Assembly (NCBI GenBank): GCA_027627225.1
Contig: JAPFQT010000163.1
Span: forward strand, 300,001-364,000
Length of the DNA stretch: 64,000 nucleotides
Direction: 5' to 3'
Origin: Congeria kusceri
Lineage: Eukaryota > Mollusca > Bivalvia > Myida > Dreissenidae
Part shown: one piece after another, positions 36,665-50,019 of the stretch
Numbering within the stretch: the stretch's first letter is position 1
Layout: each line of letters begins with the position of its first letter
Made by a program: the position numbers and the translations under genes
Notes under the pieces: generated by a model
Seen by the model: the letters and a program-made list of their open reading frames with translations, nothing else
Database searches by the model: none
Told to the model about the DNA's origin: nothing

Positions 36665-37165
36665 GTAGTGGCGGCGTCAACTTTTCGTGTCCGCTCTCTA
36701 ACTCGAGAAAGGATTTAGCTAGTATACTGAAACTTCATACACAGATACCGTATAGCAATACCTCGCTTGAAATTGCTTATGGGATGGGTGGAATCAAGGT
36801 CTAACTACCTTTACTAAAGGTAGAAAAACGGTTTTCTCTAAATAACTTGAGATCTATTGAAATATTTTAATGAAATTTAATACATAGATACGTTATATCT
36901 AGGCCTTTGTTGGATTGCATATGGGGTGCATGGGCTCAAGGTCACTGTTACTAAAAATTGAAGAACGGTTTCCGCTCAATAACTTGAGAATACATCGAAA
37001 TATTTTAATACAACGTTAACCTTATAGCGAGACCGCTCTATCAATTGTATATGAGGTGGGTGGGATCAAGGTCACTGTTGCTAAAAATATATAAACGGTT
37101 TTCTCACAATAACTCGAGAACGCATTGAGATTATTTTTTAATGAATCTTTATACATAGATACTTG
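36665..37165 (-). repeat. Inverted, partial copy of the gaccttgacc tandem repeat
   Basis: Read on the minus strand it contains agtgaccttgagccc or agtgaccttgatccc, caccccatatgcaatc-like blocks and tatctatgtat blocks at intervals of about 135 bp (three to four units). It also holds the junction ctctcgagttagagagcgg...gacgccgccac, found at 43029-43066. It is the same family as 41640-43560 in opposite orientation. Confidence 0.8.
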
Positions 37166-37169
37166 ATAA

Positions 37170-37722
37170 ACATCAGAAAACACAAAATAAAATTCAATAC
37201 AAATAAAATTAAGCGACAAAGACAGTAAGAGTATCGCTATTTTCCCACCACAACAGTGATCGAACATTTTAGATTCATAATGACGTCATATGTATTGCGT
37301 CTAAATACAGAAAACTTGTGACCTTTCAGCATTTTTTGCGCATGTTTTTTTTATCTATATTTCAAAAGCGTGAAGTAAAAATAGAATGTGTTTAATACAC
37401 TTGTGGTTATAGAAACTATATATTTTCACTCGTGGCTGCGCCACTTGTTAAACTATTGTTTCTTTGACCACTTTGTTTTCATAGAATTTCCACGTGTCTT
37501 GTTGTAGGCGCGTTTTTCTGTTAACCTAACAAGCTGCAATTACATGATTAGTACATTCCGTCCAAGTACGTTGTTGTAGTAGAAATAAAGCAATTATCCA
37601 AAGAACAGAGTGAGAAATCCGAACATAAATAAGAGATAGTTTCAACTAAATAAGCATTCCAACCGTTCGTTCTATTTCGGGTCTTACAAGTAGCTCCCTG
37701 CTGTTTGTGTATAAATACATAA

Positions 37723-37725
<3 letters not shown>
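37170..37725. other. No gene seen
   Basis: AT-rich; nothing recognised. Confidence 0.55.
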
Positions 37726-37728
<3 letters not shown>

Positions 37729-37761
<33 letters not shown>

Positions 37762-37792
37762 TACATACATAAATACACACACATATATATAT
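37729..37792. repeat. (AT)n / (ATAC)n microsatellite
   Basis: A pure at run to about 37755 followed by imperfect atac, acacac and atat units. Confidence 0.95.
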
Positions 37793-37799
37793 TATTGAT

Positions 37800-39430
37800 T
37801 ATTCCATTTGTCAATGCTGCAAAACTTTACAGTAAACAACTGTGCAGTTTGAATGCGGGGTTGAGCTAAAACAACTATTGCCAGATTGGAAATATTTTTA
37901 ACGATTTAAAATGAAAATAAAAAACGATACTCTTTCTTTATAAGAACAATTACGTTGCCTAAGATTATACATTTTCAGACGATTTAACATCAAATATATC
38001 AATTGAAATTTAATTACACTTGTGAAATGAAACGAGCACGTGTCTGTACTGAGAGTACATTTTTCTCTATGTTCCTAAGAGAGTTGATATTTTCCTGTTA
38101 TTACTCACGTTGAATGAACATCCGCCTATTGGATTGGTGAATGAAAAGGCAACTTAACATGTTTACTTCCTGACTAACATATTTCTGCGTGTGTTTTATT
38201 TAAGATTTTTCCATCGTATATTAATTTGTGTTTAATAATTGCTGTACACAAATCACTACCCTAACTTTAAAGCAATTACATGCAGTTTCTTATCCCTCTA
38301 CACAATAAAACTCTTTAACAAGTATAATGATTCGTAATGAGTTTAATTAATAATAGATGTACCAGTAATATGTGATCAATGGTTGAGCTTGGTTTGCTAG
38401 GACATTTATTGATTGGGCAAACATAAGTACAGTAAACTGTTTAATGAACTGGTAGTTACACGTAATATACACACATTCTTGTATATTGAACCTGTTTTTA
38501 TAATCGTGTTTTCCTACAGTTATATACCTTCAAACATCTGACCTTAAGGCATTAACATACATTAAATAAATTACTAGCCACACATTTATTTTAAAAATAA
38601 TCTAAACTTCTTAACTGTATGGTCTGAATAGTTTGCACATAAAATCCCGCGCATGTACAGCCTCCGTCTGTTTCACAACTGCGCTGTATTATTTCGAAAC
38701 TGCATATCAAGTTACCTTAGTATGAAAACAGCTAACAACCGGAACAAACGCACACCTCAATATTTAAAGGCACTTACTCTGCATTAACAATAGCATTGAT
38801 GACGTGTTTACATAAGGCTATGTTGTTTAGACAATATCGTTATATACGAACGCTTATATTACGTGTTGTTGTCAAGGGCATTACTACTTAAATTGTATAA
38901 AATAATTTAAACACATAAAAACTTGTTTACTTGCATTAGACGTTTACACTATCGATCTATGGGTTTCATGTATTGGCAATTGATGAAATATTCACTAACA
39001 TTGAATCAGGTAATGTGTGGTTTATATTTATGAACATTAGGTCAATGGCGTGTTAAAGTAATTTACGAAAAGTCAGCTTTCTTTTAATATAGAAAGCGAA
39101 TCTGGAAAAATACATTGTTATTTGTAGTCGACTACTTATTTACATGTTTCGGTCTTTGACTTTAAGTGTATGTACATCTAAATATTTGAGTGTGAAGTCT
39201 GCTCTAGTCCCTTTGTAAAGTATATCGTAACATACCACCTTTCACTGATTGAACGTGAACCGATCCGTATGGTTCAAGCTATGACACTATTGTCTCGCGG
39301 AATACCCTATAATACCATTCCCTATTAATAAGCTCGCGTTATTTGCCTGTTAATTGACGGGTGCGTTTTATCGCCAAACAGAATCACATTTTTAACAGAA
39401 GTACTCCATGTTATAATCACATAGCTTTGT
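37800..39430. other. No gene seen
   Basis: AT-rich with stops throughout. Confidence 0.6.
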
Positions 39431-39594
39431 ATGGAAGCGTCCTGGTGCCAGCTGTAAAATAACGAGATAAACAGTCGTGATTACGAGACAAAAAGTCGTA
39501 ATTACGATATACTATGTCGTAATTATGAGATAAGTTTGTTAATATTGATAAAAAAAAATAAATATGTTTACACTTGGCACCAGGACACTTCCGT
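39431..39594. mobile_element. 164-bp MITE-like element with about 28-bp inverted termini
   Basis: The left end atggaagcgtcctggtgcca gctgtaaa and the right end tttacact tggcaccaggacacttccgt are imperfect inverted repeats. The interior holds repeated cgtaattacgagataa-type motifs that are also partly palindromic. No coding capacity. A minus-strand ORF across it is incidental. Confidence 0.75.
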
Positions 39595-39599
39595 AGATC

Positions 39600-41635
39600 T
39601 GTGTTTGTCGTATAATTGTTAAATTTAAGAATTTTGAGCATCAACTGAGGCGGTGTGATTTTTCAAGGGTTGATATGATAAAACTATTTACAATAAAAAG
39701 GCTGTGATACGGACCAAAAAAGCGTTATTAACAGATAAATGACTTATACACATTAACCGTAAATGACCTTAGGGGGGGGATGTTTAAACGTGCGACTTTG
39801 TACAGTTTTCAGTTGAGTAAAAAAGCTTGTTTATGATGGCTTGTTTTCAATTCGTACTTGACATTAATAACACAATCTATTAGTAAAATTTATAATTGCA
39901 AACATGACACACATATATGTATGTCCTAAGCTAATTCTTTTTAAATAAAGTTGTGATAATTATTTTGTTGGTCCTCGTGAAAAATCACAACGGGAACATA
40001 TCATTTGCAGCATAATTTGAGTCATCGCTAGTATTGTCTTTTATGTGGTTTCTATTGTTAATTCACTTGTATTGCGGTAAATGAATTTCACTTAAATTTC
40101 ATAGTTTAATTTGCGAGTAACTCTTCAAGTGGCGCCTTTACCTCTTGCAAAAAACAAATGGTCTCCAAGGAAACATAATGTCTATTCACCCATTTATGCC
40201 GTGTTATAGATTGATTTATTCCACTTATTCTACTTATACCAAGTGCAAGTACACGTAATGATGATAACAGTATACATAAATTATATATACACATTAATAA
40301 ATTATATATATCACGGCAATAAACACTCAGAATTATCGACGTCAACGCTAGATGCAAAGCACTAAATTTGACGTTCCATTTCTCTCAAAAATCAATGAAT
40401 GGTACTTGTTGGTAATCATTAGTGTCGTCAGAACAAACTCAATAACATCATCATCAGTGTGATTCGTGTCAGTAATACCGAAAGAAAAGGCTAGCAAGGC
40501 GTGTGTCTTTCGGCAAAGCACGATATAAAAAGAGAAGTCATATACAACATTTAACTTATGTTTAATTTGATGGCTATTATACCACAAAATTTGGTTCATT
40601 TTTTTCATTTTTGAATGGGGACATTGAAGGTTCAACATTGTAGTTTCACCATCAAAAATGGATTCAATTAGTCAAAACTATTAAAGTGCAATTTATTTGA
40701 TACATGTTAAATTCAAGCAAAGTAAAACTCCAGCTTCATCAGCAGTAAAGAACTGGTATTAACAGCACACGTTAACAGACTTATGTAACATTTAGCAGAC
40801 TAATGTAAACTAACTTTTAAGCGGAATAAGGTATTTGATTTGAATTACAATGTCGCCAAAACTATTTATTATCAAACTATTATGCTGTAAGTTAAGTTTA
40901 GGAAAGTCCGGTATTATATTGAAACGCATTTGTAGATACCCATATACTGTTTCCCACATAAGAAATGCCATATAAATATTCCACGCGTTATTCGTTTCCA
41001 CATTATAAATAAATGTTAGTAAAATCAACCATAATAGTCAGTGACACCCTTGTCTCCACACATAACTTATTTTTTACACGACACTACTGCGGCACAACAA
41101 GACTGCTACATGCACAACATTAATGTGAAGGTGCTAGTGTAGGAAGATAATGATGTTGGTGATAACTACCACCACTAAAAATTAATACAATACAAGACGT
41201 TCACCGAACGTCATCAGTAGATGTGAACGTGTTCACTATAAATAAGCACTAAACTGTCCATACACTTGTTTTATAATTTATATACTAGATAAAATACAAT
41301 TTAGAGTATTAATATAAAATGGAAACACAAATTGTTTCTGTTGCCATGTATTTAAATTACATAAGTAATTTTATAAAACATTTTACATAACCAAACGCAA
41401 TGAATTTCAGTAAAATTTCCAGAAGTTGTACTTAGTTGCCATATTCGTTTCCCCTGAAATCAAAACTCAAAATTTGTTACCGTAATGATCAATCCTAACA
41501 GTGAATAACATGACACTTGATCGAATTCATGTAGTAAAGTGTTAACAATAAAGTGCGCGGTTAGTCATCGTTGACCACTGTGCGGTATTTTCACAGTTGA
41601 AGAGTGACAACAACATACATTGACTAGATTTGTCA
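39600..41635. other. No gene seen
   Basis: AT-rich; chance ORFs on the minus strand (40106-40357, 40348-40638, 40810-41028). Confidence 0.5.
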
Positions 41636-41639
41636 CACG

Positions 41640-43560
41640 AGTGACGGATATCCCCCCACAATATGGCCTTGTCACAAAACTATGGCATCCATTCGAAAGA
41701 AATGGTCACAGAAAGAATGCTTTAATTTGTGAATGTTCTTTGGCAACATTTAATTTTAATAGGAGCCATAACTCTGTCAACTTTTAGTAGTGTTTAACCA
41801 AAGTTAAACTTAATATGTTTTTATGATGTATCACCTGTGAACTAAAACTAATGTAGCAAGAAACGTGCACATACCACGAAAAACCAAATTTTTCAAACGA
41901 AACGTTAGAAAAATCAGCACAATAATGAAATAAAGTTCTGGGTGCAGAGGGAAGGTTATACACCTATGGCTAGGAAATGGTGATCTTGACCTTACAATCC
42001 AAAGAGAAGTCTCAGTATAAGGTATCTACATATAGAGTTTCTTTAAAATATCTAACTAATTTCTTTAGTTATTGAGTGAAAAACGTTTTTGTATTTATAG
42101 ACAAGGTGACCTTGACCCCACCCACTCCATATGCAATCACAAGAGACGTATAGATATAAAGTTTCCACTCCGAAATTTCATTAAAATATATAAATTCGTT
42201 CTCTAGGTATTTAGTGGAATATGTGTGTTTATTTTTAGTTATGGTGACCTTGACCACACCCACAACATATGCAAGGTCTCAATATGAGGTATCTATGCAT
42301 AAAGTTTTATTAAAATATCCTAATGCATTCTCAATTTATTGAGCGGAACCTGTTTTTCTAGTTTTAGTAACTGTGACCTTGACCCCACCCATCCCTTATG
42401 CAATCTCAAGCGAGTTCTCAACATAAGGTATATAAGTATGAATTTCATTAAAATATATCAATGAATTCTCAAGTTAGTGAGCGAACACCGTTTTTCAATT
42501 TGTAGTAACAATGACCTTGTCCTTGTCCCCACCCACCCCATATGCAATCCCAGTGGAGGTCTCAATATAATGTATCTATGTATGATTTTTCGTTAACATA
42601 TCTCAATGCGTTCTCAAATTATTGAGCATAAACCGTTTTTATGTTTTTAGTAATGGTGACCTTGACCTTGTCCCCACCCACCCCTTAAGCGATGAAGTAG
42701 TATAAGGTATCTATGTATGAAATTTCACTAAAATATATCGATCCTTTGTCAACTAATTGAATGGAAACATTTTTTGTATTTTAAGTAACCATGACCTTGA
42801 CCTTGATCCCACTCACCCCATATTCAGTTCCAAGTAAGGTCATGCTATAAGGTATATTTGTATGAAGATTCATTAAAATATATTGATGCGTTCTCAAGTT
42901 ATTTAGCAGAAATCCTTTTTATATGTTTAGGAGCAGCGACCTTGACCCCACCCACTCCAATCCTTAGCGAGGTCTCGATATGACGTATCTATGTATGAAG
43001 TTTCATTACAATAGCTCAATTAGTTGTCGAGTTAGAGAGCGGAAACGAACATTTGACGCCGCCACAAAATTTAATGGTTTGTAACCAAAGTCGAACTTGA
43101 CCCATTGTTGAGTTATCGTCAGGAAACCATGATTTTAGGGAATTTAAGTCAAAAAGGGGCCATAACTATGCCACAATTATGTGGTTTGTAACCAAAGTTG
43201 AACTTGGCATATTTTATGATGCTGCACAGTCATGTATACCAAGAATTATTTAAAAATGTCAAACTATTATTGAGTTATCGTCCGGAAACCATGTTCGTAG
43301 TGAATTTAAGTCGAAAAGGGGAAAAAATCTGTCACAATTAAGTGGTTTGTAACCAAAGTTGAACTTAACATGTATGATAGTATGTTACACCAGTGTACCA
43401 GAAATTATTTGAATATGTCAAGCCCTTCTTGAGTTATCATCCGGAAACCAAAAAACCAACAGACCGACATACCGACAGACCGACGGACCGACAGACCGAC
43501 TGGCAACGCACACAAAGACCTATGTAGCTTTTTACACCAAATAAATTATGATATTAAATT
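41640..43560 (+). repeat. Large dispersed element with internal tandem units and (GACC)n tail
   Basis: About eight units of 135-147 bp between 41940 and 43040 each carry tgaccttgaccccaccca, a catatgcaatc block, a gtctcaatataaggtatcta block and a cattctcaagttattgagcg block. From 43040 a second set of two to three units of about 170 bp carries gccataact, agtggtttgtaaccaaagtt and gagttatcgtccggaaacca. It ends in a gaccgacagaccgac run (43447-43500) and tatgtagctttttacaccaa. No ORF. This style is common in bivalve genomes (recollection, not searched). Confidence 0.85.
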
Positions 43561-43697
43561 TTAAAGGTGATTTGCTCTTAGTCTTATGACTATCAGACAA
43601 TGCTTTTCATCGATATGTGACACAAATCGAAAAGGTCAATTTTTATGCACATTAATTAGAACTGTGAAGATGAAGAAAATTGTAATGGTTTTCGTGA

Positions 43698-43985
43698 AAG
43701 CTAAAGGCCATTTCTTTAAACTATTTTGCTTCGGCTGCTGACGAAACTCGAGGCCCGCGTGACAAACTGGATGGACAAGATATACTCGACCTTTTACGTA
43801 ATTTTAAGACCTGGATTAATAATAAGCCAGTGAAATTTGGGCAGATCATCCTTGGTTTGTGCTACGTTGGCCATCATGAGTCTACTTCGAGGATTTGTTT
43901 GAGCTTGGCATATAGCTTGTCATTTGCGTACTTGAAAATGAGATATTGTACAATATTAAATGGGACATTCAGCTCTCAGAGGTGA
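43698..43985 (+). CDS. Unrecognised open frame of 95 codons, possible exon
   Basis: Starts after a stop at 43695-43697 and lacks an early ATG. It reads LKAISLNYFASAADETRGPR, then DKLDGQDILDLLRNFKTWIN and GQIILGLCYVGHH, with balanced, protein-like composition, and ends at TGA 983-985 of the 43-kb block. The 3' end reads CAGAG|gtgaag, compatible with a donor just before the stop. No convincing acceptor was found at the 5' side. The family is unknown; a decayed element ORF or an exon are both possible. Confidence 0.35.
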   Translation, partial: KLKAISLNYFASAADETRGPRDKLDGQDILDLLRNFKTWINNKPVKFGQIILGLCYVGHHESTSRICLSLAYSLSFAYLKMRYCTILNGTFSSQR

Positions 43986-43989
43986 AGCT

Positions 43990-46900
43990 CGCACATTTTT
44001 CGACGTGTTCTTGTGGTATTGTTTTGCAAGTTTCACAGAATGACTGCATACCATATAAGTTTGGTTTTTGAATGGCTCCTTTTCAATAAAAGCGAGACGG
44101 TTTGTTCAATTTGACATCTGTTATTTGACTGAAACATGTTGTTTCTAAACTGTTGTTTGCTCCAATCTGTAAAATTGGGCATTTTTATATTTGTGTGTAT
44201 TTAATTTCGATTTATTTTCCACATTTGATAAATATTTTAATCCAAAAATTAGTTTTTTTTAATGTTTGTGTTTTATTCTCTTTCTATATTGTTTTCTTTC
44301 ATGCATAATGCTCATCAAATAAACAAACAGCAAATATTGTATATTTTCACTATATACTTTATTATCATTATTTTTTATTTTTATTTTTAACTATGCCCTG
44401 TATAAATATAACTGAATATGATAAACTGTATTTCTAGTTTGTGTGTTTTTTGTGCGTGACAGCAATGCATGTAAATAACAATAAAAAGTAGTCCCTCATG
44501 AATATTAATAGAAGCAACCGACTTTATTGAAAATAAAAGACTGTCACATTATGCATTTCTGCCAATGAGAACACTGTAAACTGATGAAACCAAAGGAAAT
44601 TTTAATTATTCTACATACACATGACACTAGCAATAATAATACATCAATGCAACGTTTTTTGTTATAATATGCATATACAGTCAATTTGATTCAGGTTGAA
44701 TAAATATATGTTTAAGTTTGTATTACACTATAACTGTGTTTTGAAAACTCTTTAATACGGATAACAAAAAACGGCATCAATGTGTTGATTTATCATTTGT
44801 ACAATTTTGATTATGTTCCAATTTGTATTTTTTTATTTTTTTTTTATTTTTAAAACAATCGTGTCTGCCGGTTTGAGAAAATTAAAATCAATACTCTCTG
44901 GCTTATTTTACATTTCGAGGACTGTTTCGGATCTTTTAAAGGTGACACCAACATGATTTTTAATCGAGTCAAATCAAACCCATTACATTGCAAATGCAGA
45001 CACATTCATACATATCTGCTATGTATTTAACATGGTCGTTATTTCTGTTATTCTGAAACTCATTAAATTATGTGGACATGTTACAGCTCTTAATATTTAA
45101 TTATTTGGTTAACAACATAGTTCTACTAGCCTGTATCTATATTGATCCCTGCATACACGATTAGGTTTTGTAAGGTAGTATCGATTCTAGCAGTCTGCAT
45201 TGCTACTTGTAAACCATTACAGAGAATAGAGAACTCGATAACGATTCTCATGTCAACTGTTTCATTATGCGTATTTGTACAGTGAATAATGGCTCGTTCA
45301 GCAATGCATTCGTTCAATGTCTATCGACTTCCATAGCCGAACAGCCAATACTATACGATTGCATGTGATTTTAGAGTTCTTTACAACATAATGTCTGTAT
45401 TAAATGAATCAATAATGTATTGAACGATTTATGCATTTGTCGTGAAATTTTGACATATTGATAGGACTTTTCTAAATTGAGCTATATCTAAAAATAGAGA
45501 ATTTCAACATGTTTTTAAAGAACTCGTCTGCACTATGAACATTTGACTGCCTTTTCTGTTTGCATTAACCATGAACACTGCAATATTTTTCAAAAATGAA
45601 AATAACCTGGACATTCATGTGAAACACCAAATAATAAACGAAATATAATGTACAACAAGCGTATCGATTGCATCTAGTGCATGAAGTATATCACTTTCTT
45701 TCTATTTTTGGGAGGGGGGGGGGAATGTACTATGCAAAACATTCCATGTAACAGCTCATCCTGCCTAAATGCAATTTACCCGGGAACGTATAAAAAACAC
45801 GATATACATTTCATGAAAACGTTTAATGGCTGTTTGAATATGATATACGATTCTCAGGGGATATCTATAACTCATTTTGTAGTGGTATTTGTATTCAGCG
45901 TATTATAGTAAACTGTAAACTACTAGATTCGATTGAACAAACATGTATTGAATAACCAACGGCGTTTTGGATCGAACGGCTGAGTAAACTGCGGGAAGCG
46001 CAAGAAACGACATATATATTTGCTGAGTGTTTTGTTATGTGTTGGTGGGGGTATGTGTTACTATACACGAACGTTCAGTGAGTATATTTAAACAACAATA
46101 TTACTTTGCCATACATTTTTAGACATGAACATAAAACGCCATTAGCACAACATATTGTCACAATAGAAATTCATCAAATGCTTAAACTAAATTCAAATCT
46201 ATTTCGAAGCAAATACGCCATTTAATGACCAGTTGTACTTAGTTATCTGCAGATCTTGAACAAAAATCGATAATGTTTTTGAAATTAAATGACGCTTTGG
46301 TACTCGAATGTGATTGCCAAAAAAAACTTATATGACATATAATACAACTTTCTACCTTTCTGGAAACTGAACAAAATGAAAAAAGAAAGGAATAAAGACA
46401 TAAAAAAAAGAACCCATACACAATAATTACCTTTATTACAAATAAGATAGACCGAAGCTGCATTTTTAGTTTATAGTTACATATATGTTGGAAAGCACGA
46501 TCATATTTTTCAAAAATGACCTTCATCCGTAATTTAATACGAAACCGACCGGACGTAGAGCCGATTTTAAAACAGTTTAAAGATAACAAACAGTGCGTGT
46601 ATAATATTACGTTTTATGTTCTAGTTCCAATTAAAAATAGTTTTACTTAAAAAGTACATATTGCATACATAAAATATGCATTCAGAGCGGGAATCGCTTG
46701 TTCTTTCAAACGGAAGGTAAACACGTTTAATAACAGTTTAAATACGAGTTGTACAAGTGATTTACAACATATATTTCATGCAATGTTGTGACGGCATTTT
46801 GTCCACTCTGTTAAAATATTTAAAAAAACGCCAATTAAATATATTAACACATTACATCCAATGTGTGGCAAGAGTACCATGACTTAAATATACATGCAAT

Positions 46901-47215
46901 GAAATATTTTGAAGAAATTAAAACGTTTGTGTAATGTGAAATTTTCTTAACGACAATTACACCCACTGATTGAATGAATAAGGTTGACACGACTACACTG
47001 CATATATCAACACATATATACATTCTAAAGGACGAGGAAGCTACGTGTAATGTGGCAAGTCCGCAAATCAATTGAAATGTGTTTTTATTTGATAAGGAGT
47101 GATGTTGTGCCTAAAACATATGTTAGCTTAACTTTAATAGACGTTTATGTAAGCAATACACATTTAAATCGACGTAATATTAACTTCATAGCGTATTTAT
47201 AACCGGACATGTTCT
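43990..47215. other. No supported gene
   Basis: AT-rich. A poly-g run lies at 45715-45723. A minus-strand ORF of 116 codons (46239-46589) has a hydrophobic stretch but no splice or domain support. Confidence 0.5.
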
Positions 47216-47218
47216 TTG

Positions 47219-49640
47219 TCATAACCACTCAGAGATTAAATATAAATGGAGTGACCCTTTACGTGAGCAATTTCGCTTGGGGTTCATTCGAAATTTACCA
47301 GTTATTTATGATATTGTACATAACACTAATTGCTCTAACAGGGAATCAATAAACGCTATGTTGAACAAGTTTTCAAATACCATCCGTGATGTGGCGGATC
47401 CATTGTTTGCAAAAGATTATTATTACTCAAATGATGCTTATTTTGAAGATTATACTAATACGTATAAACATTGGTTCGATCATGATTATATAGTTGCTCG
47501 AAATCTGTACTTGCAGGCCCTCAGATTGTTCAATATGGATACGTCTATTTCAAACCGGTCTATTTTATGCGCAGCAAAAAGGCATTATAAAATTATAATG
47601 GGAAGGAAAACGAAAATACTGATTATAACAAATGACCGATGATGCTAATTTGCGTAAAAGCAAGTCGAGAGAATTTTGGAAACATTTTAAATCTAAATCA
47701 TCTAACACTTCCACTAACATAACGCTTCAGGAATTTCAAAATTATTTTGAAAATGTAAGTACAAATATTCCTAGTGGAAATAATTATGACGCTGAATATT
47801 TTAATAATAGTAATGATTTCAATACACCAAACAGTGCTTTTCCTGAACTTTATGACCCAGTTACAGTTGAAGAAATTATTGGCGCTGTAAATTCACTGAA
47901 GCGGCGCAAAGGATACGGTAGTGATAATAGTTTTAATGAATATCTTATTGAGAGTGTTGATATATTGGCATTGCATATATGTGACTTATTTAACTGTATA
48001 TTGAATTCGGGTTATTATCCCGAAAAATGGACTGAGGGTATAGTTGTTCGGTTACATAAAAAAGGTTCAAAAGAAGATGCCAATAGCTATAGGGGAATTA
48101 CTTTAGTTAGTTGCTTATCTAAACTTTTCACAACCGTTTTAAATAATCGCATTGCACATTTTTGTGATGACAATGACATTATTTCCGACGCCCAATACGG
48201 ATTTCGAAAAGGGCAGTCCACGACCAATGCAATATTTATTCTCTACTCCCTAGTTCAAAATTATTTATTTGAAAATAAACTATTATATGTTATTGTTGTT
48301 CACATGATGAAATGTTTTGATACTATATATAGAAATGCTTTATGGTTAGAAATGTACAAATGTGGTATTCAGGGTAAAATTAGAATTGTACGCGATATGT
48401 GTCAACAATTCCAATATTGCGTTAAATCATAATCTTCGTATTCTATTTTTCTTATGCAGTCGGGTTCCGTCAAGAGGAGATAATGTCCCCCCTATTATTT
48501 TCTCTGTTTATAGATGACCTAGAGTTACATATTTACAAAATGATATCAATTTAGTTTGGCATATTGATGAGATTGTCTTGATTTTACTGTTATTTGCTGA
48601 CGATATGGCCATTGTGGGCAAATCACCCAATGACATTCAAAACAATTTGGATAACCTACTTAATTATTGTAATATATGTGGGTTAAAAGTAAATACAGAG
48701 AACCAAAATCATGGTATTTCGAAAAAGAGGCGGCTTGTTGCCCAACGAAAAATGGACTTACAATGGCCATGACCTACATGCTGTAAATGCTTTTAACTAT
48801 ATTGGTGTAGTGTTTAACTATACTGGGATTTCTACATTGAACAAATAACACCTGGCTGGGAAAGCATTTAAAGCATTAAATATTTTATTATCTAAATATC
48901 AATAATACAATTTAAAACCTAAACTGTTTTGTCAATTGTTTGACACATTCGTTGGTTCAATTTTAAACTATGCTTCACGGGTCTGGGGCTATTCAAAATC
49001 TAAGGAATTGGAAAGAATCCACTGACAATTTTGTACACGACTGTTGAAAGTAAAACTTAATACATGTCATGCTTGTTTCTATGGAGAATTAGGCAGGTAC
49101 CCTCTGTATATATATATATATATATCCGTATTCTTAAGTATTAGTTCAAGGTATGTACATCTAAAATATAATTATTAAATCTATAGATAAGTTGGCAGTT
49201 TCTGATTATAACAAAGGCTGTCGTAACTGGATATTTAATGTCAGAAGGATGTTAGATGACTAGGGTTTCAGTTGTGTATTTGAAATCGTTACAAATATTG
49301 ATGTTAACGTATTTATTGAAGAATTAAAACAGAGAGTGGATGACTATTTTATCCAGGGTTGGAATGGAATATTGAATAATAGCACAATGATAGATGTATT
49401 AGATCTTACAAAAATAATTGTGAATATTAATCTTACTTAGATATAATACCAAAAAGCTTGAGATTCCTTTTTGCTAGATTAAGACTGTCTGCTCATCCAT
49501 TACATATTCAAACCGGTCGATATGCTAGACATAACATTGATAGAAATCAAAGGTATTGTTTGTGTTGCAATTCGAACGACATCGAAGATGAATTTCATTT
49601 TGTTTGTATATGTCCTACATTTGCAAATATAAGATAAAAG
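47219..49640 (+). pseudogene. LINE (non-LTR retrotransposon) ORF2 remnant
   Basis: The piece from 47219 covers the linker before RT (WSDPLREQFRLGFIRNLPVI). The frame at 47632-48432 gives the RT domain: SYRGITLVSCLSKLFTTVLN, DAQYGFRKGQSTTNAIFIL and VVHMMKCFDTIYRNALWLEM. The last is where the first catalytic Asp should be, and it reads H. FADDMAIVGKSPNDIQ (48590-48640) keeps the xADD box in a different frame. Near 49560-49620 a C-terminal CLCCNSNDIEDEFHFVCICP gives the Cys/His tail motif. Endonuclease and 5' end are missing. Several frameshifts; dead copy. Confidence 0.9.
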
Positions 49641-49983
49641 TATATTAACAAATGCTATTATATTAGGCCGTCTATGCATACATATTTAAGTTTTTTTGCA
49701 AACAAATAATAGATCGGAATTAATAAAAATATGTCTCTGTTTAAAATAGTCACATAAAGAAAGCTCATTGATTTTGAATGTAAGAAGATAGTATATAATG
49801 TTCATCCTCGTTTTGTTTGATGTTAATCTTAGAATGTGTGATCACGCCACTTACTCGCTTAAGATATGATTCATTCGTATTAAGATATGATTCATATATA
49901 TTTATTTTTTGCTCCTTTCACATGCTGAACTGTTATCATCATGTGTTGTTGACGATGTACTTAGTACAAGTCGAAATTAAGCG

Positions 49984-50013
49984 TCTGTCTGTCTGTCTGT
50001 CTGTCTGTCGGTC
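49984..50013. repeat. (GTCT)n microsatellite
   Basis: About seven tandem gtct units. Confidence 0.95.
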
Positions 50014-50019
50014 TATATT

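Noticed and set aside
41640..43560. Possible CRISPR-like array (regularly spaced repeats)
   Set aside because: Units of about 140 bp are diverged along their whole length with no unique spacers, in a eukaryotic context.
46239..46589. 116-codon minus-strand ORF with a hydrophobic stretch
   Set aside because: The hydrophobic run reflects AT-rich codons; no splice sites or motif support a TM exon.
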